From positions 18,910,001 to 18,974,000 of the forward strand of contig CM038910.1 in the NCBI GenBank assembly GCA_021904315.1: a DNA stretch of 64,000 nt. The letters are read 5' to 3'. A program made the translations under genes and the position numbers. The DNA comes from Sphagnum magellanicum. Lineage: Eukaryota > Streptophyta > Sphagnopsida > Sphagnales > Sphagnaceae. Under the pieces are notes generated by a model. It saw only the letters and a program-made list of their open reading frames with translations, did no database searches and was not told the origin of the DNA. How positions within the stretch are numbered: position 1 is the stretch's first letter; each line of letters opens with the position of its first letter. Shown one piece after another: positions 33,509 to 47,800 of the stretch.

Positions 33509-36500
33509 ATGGCATCCTTTGAAGGAGAGAGCGCTAGAGTCATTGACAAGTTCAATGGGGAAAACTTCAACCTCTGGAAGTTCAAGATGGAGATGGTGTT
33601 GGCCTCCATGGACCTTTGGGAGATTGTTGACGGGTCAGAGGAGGCTCCACAATCCGATTCAGACCCCAAAGTCATCAAGGAGTACCAACGGCGCGCAAAG
33701 AAGGCCATGTCCATCATTGGCATCAACTTGGTGGATAGTCAACTTCACCACATCAAGAGGTGCAAAGGACCAGTGGAGGCATGGAAGACACTTTGCAACA
33801 TCCACGAGACACGGAGCTTGTCCAACATCCTTTTCATTTGCCGCAAGTTCTTCACGTGCAAGATACAGGAGGGAGAGGACCTTCTAGACCATATCAACAA
33901 GGTCAAGGCACTTGCAGATCAACTTGCTTGTTTGGAGGTGCCCGTGAGGGATGAAGATGTTGTGATAACTTTGCTTGAGAGCTTGCCACCCTCCTATGAG
34001 TACCTAATCACCGCCTTGGAGACCCTACCCATGCAAGATCTCACCATGGAGTTTGTGACCGCACGATTGATGCATGAAGTGTCCAAGAGGAAGGAGAAGG
34101 AGCCCCAAGGTGATGATGCGGCGATGGTGTCAATGCAAGGAAAAGGAGGCACCAGATCTACACGCAAAGACACCAAGACATGTTACTATTGTGGCAAACT
34201 AGGCCACATTGCACGATTTTGTTTCAAGGCCAAGAACAACAAGGAGAAGGAGAATGCCAACAAAGCCAAGGATGATGATGACTATGCATTTGCAACAAAG
34301 GATGGAGACCATTGCAAGGCCATATGCAAGTGGATCATGGACTCAAGAACCACCAAGCATATGACCCCTCATAGAACCGCATTTGACATGTATGAGGTAA
34401 TTCCAACACGCAATGTGCATATGGGTGATGATAGCATTGTTGAGGCAATTGGAATGGGGTCCATCCTTGTGGAAGTGATGGTGAAAGGGAAAACGAAGAA
34501 GGTCAGAATCAAGGACGTGCTCCATGTGCCAAAATTGAATGCGAACTTGCTTTCCGTGAGCAAAATCTTGTCAAGTGGGTGCAAAGTGCAATTCAACATG
34601 AATGAGTGCATTGTGAGGGCATTTGATGGAGAGGTGATTGCAATAGCCTTACGCGAACGCAACTTGTATCAAATGACCTTCCCCAAGGTGTGTGAGATGC
34701 ATGTGGCCAACCTGGCCCAAACTTCAACAATTGATGGTGCATTAGAGTTTTGGCATCGTTGCCTGGGTCATTTGAACATCAAAGGTGTGCATGCGCTCCA
34801 AAACATGGTGAGTGGTATGAACCTTGGAAACATGCCCTGCCCTACATCTTCATTTACTTGTGAAGGGTGCATTGAGGGAAAACAACATTGCAAACCATTT
34901 CCAAGTGATGGAGGGATGCGTGCCACCAAGCCCCTGGAGATTGTGCATTCGGATGTATGCGGCCCCATGAGGACCACATCCTTGGGTGGTGCAAGGTACT
35001 TTGTGATGTACATTGACGACTTTTCAAGGAAGGTGTGGGTGTACTTGTTGAAGTCCAAAGGGGAGTGCTTCGAGAAGTTCAAGGAATTCAAGGCACTTGT
35101 GGAGACACAATCAACGCACAAGATCAAGGTGTTTCGGTCGAATAATGGAGGGGAGTACATTTCCAAGGGATTCTAGGGCTTCTTGAAGGCACACGGCATT
35201 GAGACGCAAACCTCCACACCATATAGGCCTCAACAAACTGGAGTGGCAGAGCGTGCAAATCGCACCCTTGTGGAGATGGCAAGGAGCATGCTTCATGCTC
35301 AAAACCTCAAAAAGTCACTTTGGGCGGAAGCGGTGGTGAATGCGGCCTACACAAGAAATCGATGTCCATCAAGAACGTTGCCATCCATCACACCAAAGGA
35401 AGCGTGGAGTGGGAGAAAGCCTTGCATTTCACACATGCGTGTGTTTGGATGCATTGCATATGCCATGGTGCCGGATGAGAAGAGGGGTAAGCTTGATGCA
35501 AAGGGCATAAAATGCTTGTTTCTTGCGTATTGTGAAGGCACCAAGGCATATAGGCTCATGTGTGTGCAATCCAAAAAGATCATCAAGTGTAGGGATGTTG
35601 AGTTCATAGAGGATAGCACTAGTGTGCGCAATGATTTGGAGATGCATCCAAGTGGGAGAAATGAGACCCCTAATGTGGTGATTGTGGACACATCTTCCAA
35701 ATCACCCTGTGTGGATGATGATGAGGGCACAAGTGATGTCAAAGAGTATCCAAGCAATCAAAAGGCACTGCCAACCCTGGGCCATTCATCAACACCTTCA
35801 TCAACATCTATAGATGCAAGCACAAATGGTGAACAAGAGGGGCAACCCTTGGAGGAGCGTAAGTACCGCTTGAGGGAGCGGCGACCGCTTGGAGAATGGT
35901 GGAAGAACCACATCCTACCCCAACAAGATGTGCAACGTGCTAATGTTGCTTGTCTTGATGATCCATTGAATTTGTGCGATGTAACGCATTCGGAGGATGC
36001 AAGCAAGTGGGGGACAGCCATGCAAGAGGAATATGCCTCACTCATTGCAAATGGCACATGGGAATTGGCCCCTCTTTCAAAGGATCGCAAGAGTGTGGGA
36101 TGCAAGTGGGTGTTTCGCACAAAAAGGGATGCATCAAGCCATATTGTGAGGCACAAGGCAAGGTTGGTGGCCAAGGGGTACTCTCACGTTGAGGGTGTGG
36201 ACTTCATTGAAACATTTGCCCTGGTGGCCAAGTTCACCACCATTAGATGCATGCTTGCAATTGGATCTGCCATGGACTTAGAGATCAATCAAATGGATGT
36301 GAAGACCGCATTCTTGAATGGGGAATTGGAGGAGGACATCTACATGGACCAACCGCAAGGATTCGTGCGAGATGGCAAGGAGGACCTGGTGTGTAAGTTG
36401 AAGAAGTCCTTGTACGGGCTCAAGCAATCACCAAGAGCATGGTACCAACGCATTGACATGTTCTTCACCCATGAATGCTTTTCTAGGAGCCAAGCGGACC

Positions 36501-37173
36501 ATTCATTGTACGTCAAGCAAACGGGTGAGTACTTGTTAATAGTGATTATCTACGTGGATGATCTGATCATCTAAGCAAGCAATGTGAACATTTTGACATG
36601 GTTGAAGTCAAGGCTTGAAGATGAATTTGAGATGAATGATCTTGGAGAGTTGCACTATTGCCTCGGTGTGGAGTTTGAGAGAGACCGTGCAAATCACACC
36701 ATAACCATGAGCCAAGGAAAGTACATTGAGGAGGTGCTCAAGCGCTTCAACGTGGAGGAGTGCAAGCCCATTGGAACTCCGCTTGATGTGAATTCCAAGC
36801 TCTTGAAACTCACGGAGGAAGAGTTTCAAGGCATTCAAGAGGAGATGCAAGGCATTCCATATAAGGCAGCGATGGGATTATTGATGTATGCCATAGTGGG
36901 CACACGGCCGGATCTTGCATTTGCGGTGAGCATGGTGAGTCAATTCATGTCAAGGGCTGGTCCTTCCCATTGGATGACGGTGAAACGCATCTTGCGGTAC
37001 TTGAAAGGCACTTTGGACTTGAAATTGTGCCTTGGAGGCAAGGATGTTAGTTTGAGGGGATATTGTGATGCTGATTGGGGTGGAGATGCAAATGAGCGAC
37101 GTTCCACCACGGGGTACGTGTTCTTTGTTGGAGTTGGAGCGGTCTCATGGAATTGCAAGAGGCAACCTACAAT
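33509..37173 (+). pseudogene. B2 Gag-Pol polyprotein, defective and truncated
   Basis: Gag from MASFEG, zinc knuckle CYYCGKLGHIARFC, protease changed from DSGAT to DSRTT (catalytic-loop Gly lost), and integrase with HSDVCGP kept but RSDNGG changed to RSNNGG (second catalytic Asp lost, about 35138). Stops: CAG-to-TAG at 35174-35176 and TTA-to-TAA at 36572-36574, just after YVDDLII. RT and early RNase H (YCDADW) follow in the same frame until the E1 junction at 37173. Several independent lesions show long decay. Confidence 0.92.
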
Positions 37174-37491
37174 TATTGAAGTTTTGAAGAACAATGGGAT
37201 CAGAGGAGAGATTGCGCAATCACAAGCACATAAGACACACAAGTATGTGAACAATGCTTGGAGTGAGATATCCAACTCCCCTCCAGCCTTGCTCTTTATT
37301 CCCTTCCATGTACCACTACATTGACAAACCATATGGGATAAATCCTTCCTTATTCTAACATGTTCGTGGCACTTACATATTTCAAATCTACCTATGTCTT
37401 TGATTACTTGCAACACTTGACTACCACATTGTTTGTAATATCTACCACACCATTTCTAATGTTTCTAACATCTACATCATAATCTTCAACA
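37174..37491 (-). repeat. E1 3' LTR
   Basis: 318 bp. In element orientation it starts TGTTGAAGATTATGATG and ends CTTCAATA, so it has TG...TA ends. It is close to B LTRs for the first 20 bp but distinct in the body. Confidence 0.9.
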
Positions 37492-40400
37492 CTCCCACTT
37501 TGCAAGTAATCTAAGACTCTCAATCCCATGCTTCTTGTAAGGTTTTGATGTCGCTCCTTTGCCAATGCCTTTGTCAACACATCCGCGACCATATCTTGAG
37601 TTGGGCAATACTTCAGGCCTATTTCTCCACTCTCCAACTTCTCTCGAATGAAGTGGTGTTGTATGTCAATGTGCTTTGTGCAAGAGTGGTGTGTAGGGTT
37701 CTTTGCAAGTGCAATGAATCCTTGATTGTCACACATGATGATTGTTGCTCCATCTTGCACAAGTCCCACATTCGCCATCAACTTCCTCAACCATATGGCC
37801 TCCTTGGTGCATTGACTAGTGGCCATGTATTCGGCCTCTGTGGTAGACAAGGCAATTGTAGGTTGCCTCTTGCAATTCCATGAGATGGCTCCCACTCCAA
37901 CAAAGAACACCTACCCAGTGGTGGAACGCCGCTCATTTGCATCTCCACCCCAATCGGCATCACAATATCCCCTCAAACTAACCTCCTTGCCTCCAAGGCA
38001 CAATTTCAAGTCCATAGTGCCCTTCAAGTATCGCAAGATGCGTTTCACCGCCATCCAATGGGAAGGACCAGCTCTTGACATGAATTGACTCACCATGCTC
38101 ACCGGGAATGCAAGATCAGGCCGTGTGCCCACCATGGCATACATCAATGATCCCACCATCGCCTTGTATGGAATGCCTTGCATCTCCTCTTGAATGCCTT
38201 GAAACTCCTCCTCCGTGAGCTTCAAGAGCTTGGAATTCACATCAAGGGGAGTTCCAATGGGCTTGCATTCCTCCATGTTGAAGCGCTTGAGCACCTCCTC
38301 AATGTACTTGCTTTGGCTCATGGTTATGGTGTGGTTGGCACGGTCTCTCTCAAACTCCACACCAAGGCAATAGTGCAACTCTCCAAGATCACTCATCTCA
38401 AATTCATTTTCAAGCCTTGACTTCAACCACTTCAAAATGTTCCCATTGCTTGCTAAGATGATCAAATCATCCACATAGATTATCACTATCAACAAGTACT
38501 CACCCGTTCGCTTGATGTACAACGAATGGTCCGCTTGGCTCCTAGAAAAGCCTTCGTGGGTGAAGAACATGTCAATGCGTTGGTACCATGCTCTTGGTGA
38601 TTGCTTGATAAGGACTTCTTCAACTTACACACCAGGTCCTCCTTGCCATCTTGCACGAATCCTTGGGGTTGGTCCATGTAGATGTCCTCCTCCAATTCTC
38701 CATTGAAGAATGCGGTCTTCACGTCCATTTGGTGGATGTCCAAGTCCATGGCGGCTCCAATTGCAAGAATGCATCTAATGGTTGTGAACTTGGCCACCGG
38801 GGCAAATGTCTCATTGAAGTCCACACCTTCAACTTGAGAATACCCCTTGGCCACCAACCTTGCCTTGTGCCTCACGATATGGCCTGAGGCATCCCTTTTG
38901 GTGCGAAACACCCACTTGCATCCCACACTTTTGCGATCCTTTGGAAGAGGGACCAACTCCCATGTGCCATTGGCCATGAGTGAGCCATACTCCTCTTGCA
39001 TGGCCGCCTCCCACTTGCTTGCATCCTCCGAACGCATTGCATCACACAAATTCAATGGATCATCAAGACAAGCAACATTAGCACATTCCACATCTTGTTG
39101 GGGTAGGATGTGATTCTTCCACCATTCTCCAAGCGGTCGTCGCTCCCTCAAGGGGTACCTACGCTCCTCCGAGGGCTGCCCATCTTCTTCATCACTTGTG
39201 CTTGCATCCTTAGATGGTGTTGGGGTTGGCGGTGCCTCTTGATTACTTGGATACACTTTGGCATCACTTGCGCCCTCATCATTATCCACATAGGGCGATT
39301 TGGAAGATGTGTCCACAATCACCACATTAGGGGTGTCATTTCTCCCACTTGGACGCATTTCCAAATCATTGCCCACATTAGTGCTATCCTCCATGAACTC
39401 AACATCCCTACACTTGATGATTTTCTTGGATTGCACACACATGAGCCTATATGCCTTGGTGCCTTCACAATACCCAAGAAACAAGCATTTTGTGCCCTTT
39501 GCATCAAGCTTACCCCTCTTCTCGTCTGGCACCATGGCATATGCAATGCATACAAACACACGCATGTGTGAAATGCAAGGCTTTTTCCCACTCCATGCTT
39601 CCTCGGGTGTGATGGATGGCAATGCTCTTGATGGACATCGATTCCTTGTGTAGGCCGCATTTACCACCGCTTCCGCCCAAAGTGACTTATTGAGGTTTTG
39701 AGCATGAAGGATGCTCCTTGCCATCTCCACAAGGGTGCGGTTTGCACACTCCGCCACTCCATTTTGTTGAGGCCTATATGGTGTGGAGGTTTGCTTCTCA
39801 ATGCCGTGTGTCTTCAAGAAGCTCTGGAAACCCTTGGAAAAATGTACTCCCCTCCATTGTCCGACCGAAACACCTTGATCTTGTGTTCTGATTATGTCTC
39901 CACAAGTGCCTTGAATTCCTTGAACTTCTCGAAGCACTCCCCTTTGGACGTCAACAAGTACACCCATACCTTCCTTGAAAAGTCATCAATGTACGTCACA
40001 AAGTACTTTGCACCACCCAAGGATGTGGTCCTCATGGGGCCACATACATCCGAATGCACAATCTCCAAAGGCTTGGTGGCACGCATCCCTCCATCGCTTG
40101 GAAATGGTTTGCGATGTTGTTTTCCCTCAATGCACCCTTCACAAAGAAATGAAGATGTAGGGCAGGGCATGTTTCCAAGGTTCATACCACTCACCATGTT
40201 TTGGAGCGCATGCACACCTTTGATGTTCAAATGACCCAGGCGACGATGCCAAAGCTCCATTGCACCATCAATTGTTAAAGTTTGGGCCACGTTGGCCACA
40301 TTCATGTCACACACCTTGTTGAAGGTCACTTGATACAAGTTGCCTTCACGTAGTGCTATTGTAATCACCTCTCCATCAAACGCCCTCACAATGCATTCAT

Positions 40401-41484
40401 TCATGTTGAATTGCACTTTGCACCCACTTGACAAGATTTTGCTCACCGAAAGCAAGTTGGCATGCAATTTTGGCACATGGAGCACGTCCTTGATCCTAAT
40501 CCTCTTGGTTCGCCCTTTCACCATCACTTCCACAAGGATGGACCCCATTCCAATCGCCTCAACAATGCTATCATCACCGATATGCACATTGTGTGTTGGA
40601 ATTACCTCATACGTGTCAAATGCGGCTCTATGCTTGGTGGTTCCCGAGTCCATGATCCACTTGCATATGGCCGTGCAATTGTCTCCATCCTTTGTTGCAA
40701 AGGCATAGTCATCATTGTCCCTTGCTTTGTTGGCACTCTCCTTCTCTTTGTTGTTGTTCTTGGCCTTGAAGCAAAATCGTGCAATGTGGCCTGGTTTGCC
40801 ACAATAGTAACATGTCTTGGTGTCTTTGCGTGTGGATGTGGTCCCTCCTCTTCCTTGCATTGACACCATCGCCGCATCCTCACCTTGCGGCTCCTTCTCC
40901 TTCCTCTTGGACACTTCATGCATCAATCGTGCGATCACAAATTCCATGGTGAGGTTTTGCATGGGCAAGGTCTCCAAGGCGGTGGTTAGGTATTCGTAGG
41001 AGGGTGGCAAGCTCTCAAGCAAGGTCATCACAACATCTTCATCCCTCACGGGCACCTCCAAGCAAGCAAGTTGATCCGCAAGTGCCTTGACCTTGTTGAC
41101 GTGCTCTAGAAGGTCCTCTCCTTCTTGCATCTTGCACGTGAAGAACTTGCGGCGAATGAAGAGGATGTTAGACAAGCTCCGCGTCTCATGGATGTTGCAA
41201 AGTGTGTTCCATGCCTCCGCTGGTCCCTTGCACCTCTTGATGTGGTGAAGTTGACTATCCACCAAGTTGATGCCAATGATGGACATGGCCTTCTTTGCGC
41301 GTCGTTGGTACTCCTTGATGACTTTGGGGTCCGCATTGGATGGTGGAGCCTCCTCAGACCCGTCAACAATCTCCCAAAGGTCCATGGAGGCCAACACCAT
41401 CTCCATCTTGAACTTCCAAAGGTTGAAGTTCTCCCCATTGAACTTGTCAATGACTCTAGTGCTCTCTCCCTCAAAGGATGCCAT
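37404..41484 (-). pseudogene. E1 Gag-Pol polyprotein, defective
   Basis: Starts MASFEG at 41484. Gag, the zinc knuckle, protease DSGTT with a 12-bp loss removing the usual MTPH, integrase HSDVCGP, RSDNGG-equivalent region, RT YVDD and RNase H are recognisable. Lesions: two-base insertion near 39838; CAA-to-TAA stop at 39892-39894; net 7-base loss in RT at about 38605-38611 (destroys SLYGLKQSP); TAG replacing the Tyr of TTGYVFF at 37911-37913. The last two are shared exactly with E2. The C-terminus reads about 33 codons into the LTR. No functional Pol can be made. Confidence 0.92.
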
Positions 41485-41849
41485 GTTGCACTCAAATCCG
41501 ACCTCTCTACCCGCTTATGCGCTCAAACAAATGCTAATTAGTGCCTAATGTGCACTCTTAGATGTAATTTCCTCAATGCACTATCAAATGTGCTTCAATC
41601 ACTCAAATGCACACGAATGCACGTCACAAACACACTCTGGCCCCTAGAAGACTGAATTGTGCACCAATGCACCTCCAATCACAAAATTCAGGCCTTAATG
41701 GCTCCCACTTGCATCAATGCTTCCTCACACACTCGAAATACACTCAAGCAACTCAAATCAAGTTCTTCCTCACACATTCGAAATGCACTCTACCAACTCA
41801 AATCAAGTGCTTCCTCACACACTGGAAATGCACTCAACCAACTCAAATC
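41485..41849 (-). other. E1 untranslated leader, first part
   Basis: A non-coding leader with three 46-bp-type units (for example near 41760-41849, CTTCCTCACACA...CAACTCAAATC). It stops at AAATC, the E2 target duplication, and resumes at 56836. Confidence 0.85.
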
Positions 41850-42167
41850 TATTGAAGTATTGAAGAACAATAGGATCAGAGGAGAGATTGCGCAATCACA
41901 AGCACATAAGACACACAAGTATGTGAACAATGCTTGGAGTGAGATATCCAACTCCCCTCTAACCTTGCTCTTTATTCCCTTCCATGTACCACTACATTGA
42001 CAAACCATATGGGATAAATCCCTCCTTATTCTAACATGTTCGTGGTACTTACATATTTCAAATCTACCTATGTCTTTGATTACTTGCAACACTTAACTAC
42101 CACATTGTTTCTAATATCTACCACACCATTTCTAATGTTTCTAACATCTACATCATAATCTTCAACA
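41850..42167 (-). repeat. E2 3' LTR
   Basis: 318 bp, TG...TA ends, nearly identical to the E1 LTRs. The AAATC duplication fixes its outer base as the T at 41850. Confidence 0.92.
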
Positions 42168-44548
42168 CTCCCACTTTGCAAGTAATCTAAGACTCTCAAT
42201 CCCATGCTTCTTGTAAGGTTTTGATGTCGCTCCTTTGACAATGCCTTTGTCAACACATCCGCCACCATATCTTGAGTTGGGCAATACTTCAGGCCTATTT
42301 CTCCACTCTCCAACTTCTCTCGAATGAAGTGGTGTTGTATGTCAATGTGCTTTGTGCGAGAGTGGTGTGTAGGGTTCTTTGCAAGTGCAATGCATCCTTG
42401 ATTGTCACACATGATGATTGTTGCTCCATCTTGCACAAGTCCCACATTCGCCATCAACTTCCTCAACCATATGGCCTCCTTGGTGCATTGACTAGTGGCC
42501 ATGTATTCGGCCTCTGTGGTAGACAAGGCAATTGTAGGTTGCCTCTTGCAATTCCATGAGATGGCTCCCACTCCAACAAAGAACACCTACCCAGTGGTGG
42601 AACGCCGCTCATTTGCATCTCCACCCCAATCGGCATCACAATATCCCCTCAAACTAACCTCCTTGCCTCCAAGGCACAATTTCAAGTCCATAGTGCCCTT
42701 CAAGTATCGCATGATGCGTTTCACCGCCATCCAATGGGAAGGACCAGCCCTTGACATGAATTGACTCACCATGCTCACCGGGAATGCAAGATCAGGCCGT
42801 GTGCCCACCATGGCATACATCAATGATCCCGCCGCCGCCTTGTATGGAATGCCTTGCATCTCCTCTTGAATGCCTTGAAACTCCTCCTCCGTGAGCTTCA
42901 AGAGCTTGGAATTCACATCAAGCGGAGTTCCAATGGGCTTGCATTCCTCCATGTTGAAGCGCTTGAGCACCTCCTCAATGTACTTGCTTTGGCTCATGGT
43001 TATGGTGTGGTTGGCACGGTCTCTCTCAAACTCCACACCAAGGCAATAGTGCAACTCTCCAAGATCACTCATCTCAAATTCATTTTCAAGCCTTGACTTC
43101 AACCACTTCAAAATGTTCCCATTGCTTGCTAAGATGATCAAATCATCCACATAGATTATCACTATCAACAAGTACTCACCCGTTCGCTTGATGTACAACG
43201 AATGGTCCGCTTGGCTCCTAGAAAAGCCTTCGTGGGTGAAGAACATGTCAATGCGTTGGTACCATGCTCTTGGTGATTGCTTGATAAGGACTTCTTCAAC
43301 TTACACACCAGGTCCTCCTTGCCATCTTGCACGAATCCTTGGGGTTGGTCCATGTAGATGTCCTCCTCCAATTCTCCATTAAAGAATGCGGTCTTCACGT
43401 CCATTTGGTGGATGTCCAAGTCCATGGCGGCTCCAATTGCAAGAATGCATCTAATGGTTGTGAACTTGGCCACCGGGGCAAATGTCTCATTGAAGTCCAC
43501 ACCTTCAACTTGAGAATACCCCTTGGCCACCAACCTTGCCTTGTGCCTCACGATATGGCCTGATGCATCCCTTTTGGTGCGAAACACCCACTTGCATCCC
43601 ACACTTTTGCGATCCTTTGGAAGAGGGACCAACTCCCATGTGCCATTGGCCATGAGTGAGCCATACTCCTCTTGCATGGCCGCCTCCCACTTGCTTGCAT
43701 CCTCCGAACGCATTGCATCACACAAATTCAATGGATCATCAAGACAAGCAACATTAGCACGTTCCACATCTTGTTGGGGTAGGATGTGGTTCTTCCACCA
43801 TTCTGCAAGCGGTCGTCGCTCCCTCAAGGGGTACCTACGCTCCTCCGAGGGCTGCCCATCTTCTTCATCACTTGTGCTTGCATCCTTAGATGGTGTTGGG
43901 ATTGGCGGTGCCTCATCATCATCCACATAGGGCGATTTGGAAGATGTGTCCACAATCACCACATTAGGGGTGTCATTTCTCCCACTTGGACGCATTTCCA
44001 AATCATTGCCCACATTAGTGCTATCCTCCATGAACTCAACATCCCTACACTTGATGATTTTCTTGGATTGCACACACATGAGCCTATATGCCTTGGTGCC
44101 TTCACAATACCCAAGAAACAAGCATTTTGTGCCCTTTGCATCAAGCTTACCCCTCTTCTCGTCCGGCACCATGGCATATGCAATGCATCCAAACACACGC
44201 ATGTGTGAAATGCAAGGCTTTTTCCCACTCCATGCTTCCTCGGGTGTGATGGATGGCAATGCTCTTGATGGACATCGATTCCTTGTGTAGGCCGCATTCA
44301 CCACCGCTTCCGCCCAAAGTGACTTATTGAGGTTTTGAGCATGAAGCATGCTCTTGGCCATCTCCACAAGGGTGCGGTTTGCACGCTCCGCCACTCCATT
44401 TTGTTGAGGCCTATATGGTGTGGAGGTTTGCTTCTCAATGCCGTGTGTCTTCAAGAAGCTCTGGAATCCCTTGGAAATGTACTCCCCTCCATTATCCGAC
44501 CGAAACACCTTGATCTTGTGTTCTGATTGTGTCTCCACAAGTGCCTTG

Positions 44549-44873
44549 TGTTGAAACAATAGGATCAGAGGAGAGATTGCACATTCAAAGCACATAGATC
44601 ACACAAGTATGTGAACAATGCTTGGAGTGAGATATCCAACTCTCCTCCAACCTTGCTCTTTATTCCCTTCCCTGTACCACCACATTGACAAACCATATGG
44701 GATAAATATCTCTCTCCCTCCTTATTCTAACATGTTGGTGGTACTAGCATAAATCAAATCCACCTATGTCTTTGATTACTTGCAAGACTAATCTATCACA
44801 TAGTTTCTACCAGATTGTTTCTAATATCTCTAACACTATTAACTATGTCTCATCTACATCATAATCTTCAACA
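44549..44873 (-). repeat. Bm 3' LTR
   Basis: 325 bp, TG...CA ends. It reads GCAAGACTAATC near 44782 where the 5' LTR and B4 read GCAACACTAATC, the only difference seen. Confidence 0.95.
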
Positions 44874-47800
44874 CTCCCACTTTGCAAGTAATCTAAGACT
44901 CCCAATCCCATGCTTCTTGTAAGGTTTTGATGTCGCTCCTTTGCCAATGCCTTTGTCAACACATCTGCAACCATATCTTGAGTTGGGCAATACTTGAGGC
45001 CTATTTCTCCACTCTCTAACTTCTCCCGTATGAAGTGGTGTTGTATGTCAATGTGCTTTGTGCGAGAGTGGTGGGTTGGGTTCTTCGCAAGTGCAATGCA
45101 TCCTTGATTGTCACACATGATGGTGGTTGCTCCAACTTGCACAAGTCCCACATCTGCCATCAACTTCCTCAACCATATGGCCTCCTTGGTGCATTGACTA
45201 GTGGCCATGTATTCGGCCTCCGTGGTAGACAAGGCAATTGTAGGTTGCCTCTTGCAATTCCATGAGATGGCTCCAACTCCAACAAAGAACACATACCCTG
45301 TGGTGGAACGTCTCTCATTTGCATCTCCTCCCCAATCCGCATCACAATATCCCTTCAAACTAACATCCTTGCCTCCAAGGCACAATTTCAATTCCAAAGT
45401 GCCCTTCAAGTACCGCATGATGCGTTTCACCGCCATCCAATGGGAAGGACCAGCCCTTGACATGAATTGACTCACCATGCTCACCGGGAATGCAAGATCT
45501 GGTCGTGTGCCCACCATGGCATACATCAATGATCCCACCGCCGCCTTATACGGAATGCCTTGCATCTCCTCTTGAACGCTCTGAAACTCTTGCTCCGTGA
45601 GTTTCAAGAGCTTGGAATTCACATCAAGCGGAGTTGCAATGGGCTTGCACTCCTCCATGTTGAAGCGCTTGAGCACCTCCTCAATGTACTTCCTTTGGCT
45701 CATGGTTATGGTGTGATTTGCACGATCTCTCTCAAACTCCACACCGAGGCAATAGTGCAACTCTCCAAGATCACTCATCTCAAATTCATCTTCAAGCCTT
45801 GACTTCAACCATTTCAAAATGTTCACATTGCTTGCTAAGATGATCAGATCATCTACATAGATTATCACTATCAACAAGTACTCACCCGTTTGCTTGACAT
45901 ACAAGGAATGGTCCGCTTGGCTCCTAGAAAAGCATTCATGGGTGAAGAACATGTCAATGCGTTGGTACCATGCTCTTGGTGATTGCTTCAGCCCATACAA
46001 GGACTTCTTCAACTTGCACACTAGTTGCTCCTTGCCTTCTTGCACGAATCCTTGCGGTTGGTCCATGTAGATGTCCTCCTCCAATTCCCCATTCAAGAAT
46101 GCGGTCTTCACATCCATTTGGTGGATCTCTAAGTCCATGGCAGATCCAATTGCAAGCATGCATCTAATGGTGGTGAATTTGGCCACCGGGGCAAATGTCT
46201 CATTGAAGTCCACACCTTCAACTTGAGAGTACCCCTTGGCCACCAACCTGGCCTTGTGCCTCACAACATGGCCTGATGCATCCCTTTTTGTGCGAAACAC
46301 CCACTTGCATCCCACACTTTTACGGTCCTTTGGGAGAGGGACCAATTCCCATGTGCCATTTGCCATGAGTGAGGCATATTCCTCTTGCATGGCTGCCTCC
46401 CACTTGCTTGCATCCTCGGAATGCATGGCATCGCACAAATTCAATGGATCATCAAGACAAGCAACATTTGCGTGTTCCACATCTTGTTGGGGTAGGATGT
46501 GGTTCTTCCACCACTCTCCAAGCGGTCGCCGCTCCCTCAAGGGGTACCTACGCTCCTCCAAGGTCTGCCCCTCTTGTTCACCATTTGTGCTTACATCTTT
46601 TGATGGTGATGAAGGTGTTGATGAACGCCCCAGGGTTGGCGGTGCCTCTTGATTGCTTGGATACTCTTTGAAATCACTTGTGAGTTCATCATCATACACA
46701 CAAGGGGATTTGGAAGATGTGTCCACAATCACCACATTAGGGGTCTGATTTCTCCCACTTGGATGCATCTCCAAATCATTGCCCACACTAGTGCTATCCT
46801 CCATGAACTCAACATCCCTACACTTGATGATCTTTTTGGATTGCACACACATCAGCCTATATGCCTTGGTGCCTTCACAATACCCAAGAAACAAGCATTT
46901 TGTGCTCTTTGCATCAAACTTACCCCTCTTCTCATCCGGCACCATGGCATATGCAATGCATCCAAACACACGCATGTGTGAAATGCAAGGCTTTCTCCCA
47001 CTCCACGCTTCCTCTGGTGTGATGGATGGCAAGGCTCTTGATGGACATCGATTCCTTGTGTAGGCCGCATTCGCCACCGCTTCCGCCCAAAGTGACTTCT
47101 TGAGGTTTTGAGCATGAAGCATGCTCCTTGCCATCTCCACAAGGGTGCGATTTGCACGCTCTGCCACTCCATTTTGTTGAGGCCTATATGGTGTGGAGGT
47201 TTGCTTCTCAATGCCATGTTCCTTCAAGAAGCCCTGGAATCCCTTGGAAATGTACTCCCCTCCATTGTCGGACTGAAACACCTTGATCTTGTGGCCTGAT
47301 TGTGTCTCCACAAGTGCCTTGAATTCCTTGAACTTTTCCAAGCACTCCCCTTTGGACCTCAACAAGTAAACCCACACCTTTCTTGAAAAGTCGTCAATGT
47401 AGGTCACAAAGTACCTTGCACCACCCAAGGATGTGGTCCTCATGGGGCCGCATACATCCGAATGCACAATCTCCAGGGGCTTGGTGGCACGCATCCCTCC
47501 ATCACTTGGAAATGGTTTGCAATGTTGTTTTCCCTCAATGCACCCTTCACAAACAAATGAAGAAGTAGGGCAGGGCATATTTCCAAGGTTCATACCACTC
47601 ACCATGTTTTGGAGCGCATGCACACCTTTGATGTTCAAATGACCTAGCCGACGATGCCAAAGCTCCAATGCACCATCAATTGTTGAAGTTTGGGCCACGT
47701 TGGCCACATGCCTCTCACACACCTTGGTGAAGGTCATTTGATACAAGTTGCCTTCGCGTAGTGCTATTGCAATCATCTCTCCATCAAATGCCCTCACAAT

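Larger units (their letters stand above)
32648..37173 (+). mobile_element. Ty1/copia element B2, 3'-truncated by E1
   Basis: 5' LTR 32648-32960, variant primer site GTTTATGGGCCCAC (32961-32974), leader with about one 46-bp unit, and coding region up to RNase H RQPTI. There E1 (minus strand) begins. The missing RNase H end and 3' LTR are not found after E1's right end, where a different B copy (B3) begins instead. B2 is therefore a recombined or deleted relic. Confidence 0.88.
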